From Actibacterium sp. (GTDB taxonomy: Bacteria; Pseudomonadota; Alphaproteobacteria; Rhodobacterales; Rhodobacteraceae): a stretch of 64,000 nucleotides of DNA. The notes under the pieces are model-generated. The model was given only the letters and a program-made list of their open reading frames with translations, made no database searches and was not told the DNA's origin. Positions within the stretch are counted from its first letter, which is position 1; every line of letters starts with the position of its first letter. This document shows positions 61,051-64,000 of the stretch, one piece after another. Where the stretch lies: assembly GCA_016278325.1 (NCBI GenBank), contig JADQCB010000017.1, positions 1-64,000 on the forward strand, written 5' to 3'. A program made the position numbers and the translations under genes.

Positions 61051-61165
61051 TACATTCTTAACCCGCTTGCGCCAGACTGGTTCATGCCGCCGCGGGATTT
61101 CTTTCGCGGTGGCAGGACTTCCTCCCTGTCAGACTGGCCGCGCCGCATGGCGTGGCCCTTTTTTT
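61051..61165 (+). ncRNA. Candidate small RNA 1
   Basis: The stretch shows an internal hairpin (GCCGCCGCG with CGCGGTGGC, near 61087-61112), then a C/U-rich single-stranded linker with TTCCTCCCT, then a textbook terminator: GGCCGCGCC/GGCGTGGCC with loop GCAT and seven Ts (61136-61165). Hairpin, CU-rich seed and terminator is a usual sRNA layout. The 5' end is not defined; a TACATT element at 61051 is a weak -10 candidate, so the listed start is approximate. Confidence 0.45.
61136..61165 (+). terminator. Strong intrinsic terminator
   Basis: A 9-bp stem with one G-U pair, a 4-base loop and a run of seven Ts. No protein gene on the plus strand ends here, which is the main reason for suspecting an RNA gene. 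Confidence 0.8.
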
Positions 61166-61204
61166 GCCCGGCCGGATACCGATTTATGGGTAGGATTTTC
61201 CATG

Positions 61205-61233
61205 TTGACGGGTGGGGGCAAACTCCGTAGCGT
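61205..61233 (+). promoter_or_regulatory. Promoter of candidate small RNA 2
   Basis: TTGACG (61205-61210), a 17-base spacer and TAGCGT (61228-61233). It is one of the best -35 boxes in the window and points into a 70-base unit that ends in a terminator. Confidence 0.5.
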
Positions 61234-61239
61234 CGCTTT

Positions 61240-61312
61240 CAATCAACGCTTCGGCCAGTCCGACAGGGAAATCATGACATGAAAGGGGGCCGCCCGACGG
61301 CCCCTTTTCTTT
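61240..61312 (+). ncRNA. Candidate small RNA 2
   Basis: A transcript of about 70 bases is expected from the promoter at 61205-61233 to the terminator AAAGGGGGCC/GGCCCCTTTT (61282-61308) with trailing TTTTCTTT. The unit contains AGGGAAATC followed by ATGACATGA, a two-codon open frame (Met-Thr-stop), which may be chance. An alternative is an ialB leader, but the strong terminator argues against it. The 5' end is an estimate from the -10 position. Confidence 0.5.
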
Positions 61313-61432
61313 GCCCGCGGACGCCCCTGATCGGCGAAACCCGGCCGGCCCATCCGGTTTTCGGCCTGACAGCCGCCCGTGCCCATGTTAGAGCATTCCC
61401 GTGGACCGCAAGAGAAAATCTTAAGGAATGAC

Positions 61433-62104
61433 ATGCGCGATATCTTCACGACCCTGAGCTGCCTTGCCGCGCTTGCACTGGCGGCGCCGGCCATGGCGCA
61501 GCAGACCGACGCAACGTCCGATACCGCAGCACCGGCCGATACCGCAGCACCGGCCGATACCGCAGCACCGGCCGATACCGCAGCGCCGACCGACGGACAG
61601 GCCGCGGATCCGACGCTTTCGATGGCCGAGGAAACGGCAAAGGACGGCGTGGGCCAGCCCTATGTCAAGCAGACCTTCGAGGCCTGGGACCTGCGTTGCG
61701 TCCGCGTCCCGGAGGGGCAACAGGAACCCTGCCAGCTGTATCAACTGCTTTCGGACTCGCAGGGCAACGCGGTTGCCGAGATCAGCGTTTTCCCGTTGCA
61801 AGAGGGCCAGGCGGTTGCCGGCGCGACGATCGCAACGCCGCTGGAAACCCTGCTGACCAAGCGTCTGCGCCTTCAGGTGGATGACGGGCCGGTCAAGCGC
61901 TATGAATTCACCTGGTGCAGCCAGACCGGGTGTTTCGCGCGCATCGGGCTGACCGCCGAGGATCTTGCCAGCTTCAAGCGTGGCGTGCAGGCCAGCCTGA
62001 CGATCACCCCGCTCGCCGCGCCCGACCAGGATGTCGAACTCAACGCCTCGCTCTCGGGATTCACCGCCGGGTTCGAAGCATTGCAGGCGACCACGCCCGA
62101 GTAA
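61433..62104 (+). CDS. Invasion associated locus B (IalB) family protein
   Basis: A 223-residue secreted protein with a Sec signal peptide (about 1-22, cleavage after AMA), a low-complexity linker of DTAAPA hexapeptide repeats (about 30-53) and a C-terminal IalB domain. The domain shows FEAWDLRCVRVPEGQQEPCQLYQLL and FTWCSQTGCFARIGLTAEDLASF with paired cysteines probably forming disulfides. IalB proteins are periplasmic or surface proteins of alphaproteobacteria with unclear function outside Bartonella. AAGGAATGAC precedes the ATG. A strong terminator follows. Confidence 0.9.
   Translation: MRDIFTTLSCLAALALAAPAMAQQTDATSDTAAPADTAAPADTAAPADTAAPTDGQAADPTLSMAEETAKDGVGQPYVKQTFEAWDLRCVRVPEGQQEPCQLYQLLSDSQGNAVAEISVFPLQEGQAVAGATIATPLETLLTKRLRLQVDDGPVKRYEFTWCSQTGCFARIGLTAEDLASFKRGVQASLTITPLAAPDQDVELNASLSGFTAGFEALQATTPE
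61520..61591 (+). repeat. 18-base tandem repeat inside the ialB-family gene
   Basis: Three identical copies of GATACCGCAGCACCGGCC (61520-61573) and a fourth with two substitutions (61574-61591). Each encodes DTAAPA, so copy-number change would keep the frame and alter only linker length. Confidence 0.95.
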
Positions 62105-62128
62105 GCGCCCCCTGCACCATTCACACGA

Positions 62129-62158
62129 AACGCCGCCCGGACCGGGCGGCGTTTTTCG
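62129..62158 (+). terminator. Terminator of the ialB-family gene
   Basis: AACGCCGCCC pairs with GGGCGGCGTT around loop GGACC, followed by TTTCGTT with five Ts in the stem-tail junction. It begins 24 bases after the stop codon and also separates the convergent fabF-like gene. Confidence 0.85.
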
Positions 62159-62186
62159 TTCCGACAGCCTTGCCCCAGGGCTGAGA

Positions 62187-63395
62187 TCAGATGCGACGCA
62201 GCGCCAGCACCGCATTCAGCCCGCCGAAGGCGAAGGCATTGGACAGTGCAACCTCGACCTGCGCCTCTCGCGCCTCGTTCGGCACCACGTCGAGCGAGCA
62301 TTCCGGGTCGAACTCCTGATAGCCGATGGTGGGGGCAATCACCCCGTCCCTCAGCGCCATGATGCAGGCCAGAAGCTCGACCGCGCCGGTGCCGCCGATC
62401 AGGTGACCGTGCATCGACTTGGTCGAGGAAATCATCAGGTCGTCGGCATGGGCGCCGAACACATCGGCCACGGCGGCGCATTCGGTCTTGTCATTGGCGG
62501 CGGTGCCGGTGCCGTGGGCGTTGATGTAGCCTACCTTTTCGAACGGAACCCCGGCATCGCGCACCGCCCCGGAAATGGCACGGGCCGCGCCCTGTTTCGA
62601 GGGCATCACGATATCGGCGGCGTCCGATGTCATGGCAAACCCCACGACCTCGGCCAGGATCTCGGCACCGCGGGCGCGGGCGTGTTCATATTCCTCGAAC
62701 ACGAAAATCGCCGCGCCCTCGCCCTGGACCATCCCGTTGCGGTTGGCACTGAACGGGCGGCAGGCGTCACGCGACATCACGCGCAGACCTTCCCAGGCCT
62801 TGATGCCGCCGAAACACAGCATCGACTCGGCCCCGCCGGTGACCATCACCCGGCTGGCACCGCAGCGCACCAGTTGGAACGCCTGGCCCATCGCGTGGTT
62901 GGACGAGGAACAGGCCGTGGAAACCGTAAAACTGGGGCCTTTCAGGTTGTATTCCATCGAAACGTGGCTGGTCGCCGCGTTGTTCATCAGCTTGGGGACC
63001 ACGAAGGGATGCACCCGGTTCTTGCCATCTTCATAGACCGAGCGGTAATTCTCATCCAGCGTGTTCATTCCGCCGCCAGAGGTGCCCAGAACCACGCCGG
63101 CCTCGGCGGCCAGTTGCCCCGAAAAGGTCAGCCCCGACTGTTCGATCGCCTCGCGCGCGGCCAGCAGCGCGAACTGGGTGAAGCGATCGTAAAGCGCGAT
63201 CTTCTGGCGGTTGAAATGGTCTTCGGGGTGATAGCCGGTCACCTGCCCGCCGATCCGGATCGACAGCCGCTCGACATCGCGCATCACCAGGTCACCGATG
63301 CCACAGCGCCCCTCGCGCATCGCCTCCAGCGTCGGGGCGACCCCGTGGCCAAGCGAATTGATCGTGCCCTGGCCAGTGATGACAACGCGTTTCAT
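62187..63395 (-). CDS. Beta-ketoacyl-ACP synthase (FabF-like)
   Basis: A 402-residue condensing enzyme of the KAS I/II type for fatty-acid chain extension. The Cys-His-His triad is visible: C162 in STACSSSNHAMGQAF, His in INAHGTGTAANDK and His in TKSMHGHLIGGTGAVE. The glycine-rich end ALSNAFAFGGLNAVL is standard. Its start overlaps the acyl carrier protein gene by four bases, and lpxD lies upstream, so it probably serves a dedicated lipid A acyl chain rather than bulk fatty-acid synthesis. Confidence 0.93.
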   Translation of the reverse strand: MKRVVITGQGTINSLGHGVAPTLEAMREGRCGIGDLVMRDVERLSIRIGGQVTGYHPEDHFNRQKIALYDRFTQFALLAAREAIEQSGLTFSGQLAAEAGVVLGTSGGGMNTLDENYRSVYEDGKNRVHPFVVPKLMNNAATSHVSMEYNLKGPSFTVSTACSSSNHAMGQAFQLVRCGASRVMVTGGAESMLCFGGIKAWEGLRVMSRDACRPFSANRNGMVQGEGAAIFVFEEYEHARARGAEILAEVVGFAMTSDAADIVMPSKQGAARAISGAVRDAGVPFEKVGYINAHGTGTAANDKTECAAVADVFGAHADDLMISSTKSMHGHLIGGTGAVELLACIMALRDGVIAPTIGYQEFDPECSLDVVPNEAREAQVEVALSNAFAFGGLNAVLALRRI

Positions 63396-63658
63396 GCCTT
63401 CTGTTCGGCCACCAACCGCTCCACCGCGGCGACGATCGCCGCGACCGAGGAAATGTCGAAATCGCTTTCACCGGGATCGTTCGCGTTGAACGGAACCTCG
63501 ATATCGAACGCCTCTTCGATCGCGAAGATCGCCTCGACCAGACCCATGCTGTCGATTCCCAGATCCTCCAGGCTGTTGTCCAGCCCCACATCCGCGGGCT
63601 CCAATACAGCCTGCTCGGCGATGATCTCAACGACCTTCTGCCGGACCGTGTCTGACAT
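63392..63658 (-). CDS. Acyl carrier protein
   Basis: An 88-residue acyl carrier protein. The phosphopantetheine attachment serine is in LEDLGIDSMGLVEAIFAIEEAF. The length and the insert NANDPGESDFDISS after helix III distinguish it from the housekeeping AcpP. Position between lpxD and a condensing enzyme suggests a specialised ACP for lipid A acylation, comparable in context to AcpXL, but the sequence is not close enough to name it. ATG 63658 is followed by the fabF-like gene in ATGA overlap. Confidence 0.88.
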   Translation of the reverse strand: MSDTVRQKVVEIIAEQAVLEPADVGLDNSLEDLGIDSMGLVEAIFAIEEAFDIEVPFNANDPGESDFDISSVAAIVAAVERLVAEQKA

Positions 63659-63690
63659 GCGGCGTCTCCTGCTTCCGCGTTGCAGAGGAT

Positions 63691-64000
63691 TTAGTCTTTC
63701 TGGCCGGGCTTTGAAACCGCTTTTTGCAATGCCGCCACCTGCGCGAAAAGTCGCGGCAAGCGGCGCAGCGCCTTGTAGCCTTCCACATGGGTTTCCATCT
63801 TGACCGCCGGATAGCCCATCATCGCGCGCCCGGCCGGCACATTCGAAAGGATCTTGGTGCCGCCGCCGGCCACCACGTCGTCGCCGACCAGCAGGTTGTC
63901 GGCAACCCCCACCTGGCCGCCCAGCACGACCCGGTCGCCCAGAGTGGTCGATCCGGCAATTCCCACCAGCGCGGCGAACAGGCAATCCTTGCCCACCACC
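63691..64000 (-). CDS. lpxD: UDP-3-O-acylglucosamine N-acyltransferase LpxD, partial (C-terminal part)
   Basis: The last 102 residues of an LpxD-like acyltransferase of the left-handed beta-helix class; the 5' part lies beyond the window. The visible text includes hexapeptide-repeat turns (ALVGIAGSTTLGDRVVLGGQVGVADN), then GGGTKILSNVPAGRAMMGYPAVKMETHVEGYKALRRL, described in parts and typical for LpxD. The enzyme adds the N-linked hydroxyacyl chain during lipid A synthesis. It is upstream of the acp-fabF pair by 32 bases. Confidence 0.88.
   Translation of the reverse strand, partial: VVGKDCLFAALVGIAGSTTLGDRVVLGGQVGVADNLLVGDDVVAGGGTKILSNVPAGRAMMGYPAVKMETHVEGYKALRRLPRLFAQVAALQKAVSKPGQKD

Larger units (their letters stand above)
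61016..61432. other. Intergenic region with two terminator-ended units
   Basis: A 417-base region between the divergent HerA-like and ialB genes. It contains two separate plus-strand intrinsic terminators (61136-61165 and 61282-61312) and a promoter-like element between them (61205-61233). No plausible protein-coding frame is present. Two small RNA genes are the simplest explanation. Confidence 0.6.

Noticed and set aside
61520-61591. CRISPR-like direct repeats
   Set aside because: The repeats are contiguous, 18 bases long, have no spacers and encode a hexapeptide linker.

Overview
The window is a GC-rich chromosomal segment from an alphaproteobacterium, most likely a member of the Rhodobacterales (Rhodobacteraceae/Paracoccaceae). 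The assignment rests on gene content and order: alaS, a split secD/secF/yajC locus next to a ccmABCDG cluster, aroK-aroB facing a XerD-like recombinase, an ialB family gene, fused pntA with pntB, the leucyltransferase bpt, malate synthase G with a GlcG-like protein, and an lpxD-acp-fabF lipid A cluster. It was made from sequence reading alone. No rRNA, tRNA, CRISPR array, insertion sequence, prophage or integrative element was found. Genes are densely packed on both strands, with many 1-11 base overlaps.

Layout. 1-5.3 kb: SMR efflux protein, typA/bipA, then DUF1330 and alaS on the minus strand. 5.3-9.6 kb: a 465-base intergenic region with a phased Pho-box-like array, then pstS, a strong internal terminator, and pstC-pstA-pstB; phoU is not adjacent. 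9.8-14.2 kb: an M20 amidohydrolase and the proton-translocating transhydrogenase pntAB. 14.4-17 kb: a translationally coupled tryptophan-degradation operon (kynU-kynA-GNAT). 17.1-19.4 kb: a large acidic RTX-repeat protein with a C-terminal Hint domain. 19.4-25.2 kb: a minus-strand run with D-lyxose isomerase, a HemG-like flavodoxin, a c-type cytochrome, a class I amidotransferase-type hydrolase, a GlcG-like protein, malate synthase G and a small membrane protein. 25.2-38.7 kb: pepN, an acyltransferase, a lysozyme-like lipoprotein, gatB, DUF4177, bolA, a J-domain protein, eno, DUF1223, acnA and small genes. 38.7-47.1 kb: cytochrome c maturation genes (ccmG, D, C, B, A), an Mth938-like gene, TauE, then secF-secD-yajC, all minus strand, and serS facing away. 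47.1-55.4 kb: a TspO-like protein, eda, glnE with a small partner, a YbaK deacylase, an RDD protein, bpt and aroK-aroB. 55.4-61 kb: a small membrane protein, a secreted 516-residue protein and a XerD-like recombinase as one unit, a CNNM/CBS protein and a HerA-like ATPase. 61-64 kb: an intergenic region with two candidate small RNAs, ialB with an in-frame 18-base repeat, and the fabF-acp-lpxD cluster, with lpxD cut by the window end.

Most of this is core metabolism: phosphate uptake, TCA and glyoxylate steps (acnA, glcB), glycolysis (eno), Entner-Doudoroff (eda), shikimate (aroKB), NADPH supply (pntAB), translation (alaS, serS, gatB, typA), nitrogen control (glnE), secretion (secDF-yajC) and cytochrome c assembly. 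I found no clear new defence or mobile system. The most interesting leads are the two candidate sRNA transcription units at 61.05-61.31 kb, a possible switchable leader hairpin over the ccmA ribosome-binding region, a terminator-like hairpin in the alaS leader, the conserved-looking unit joining a secreted repeat-type protein to a recombinase, and the orphan RTX-Hint protein.
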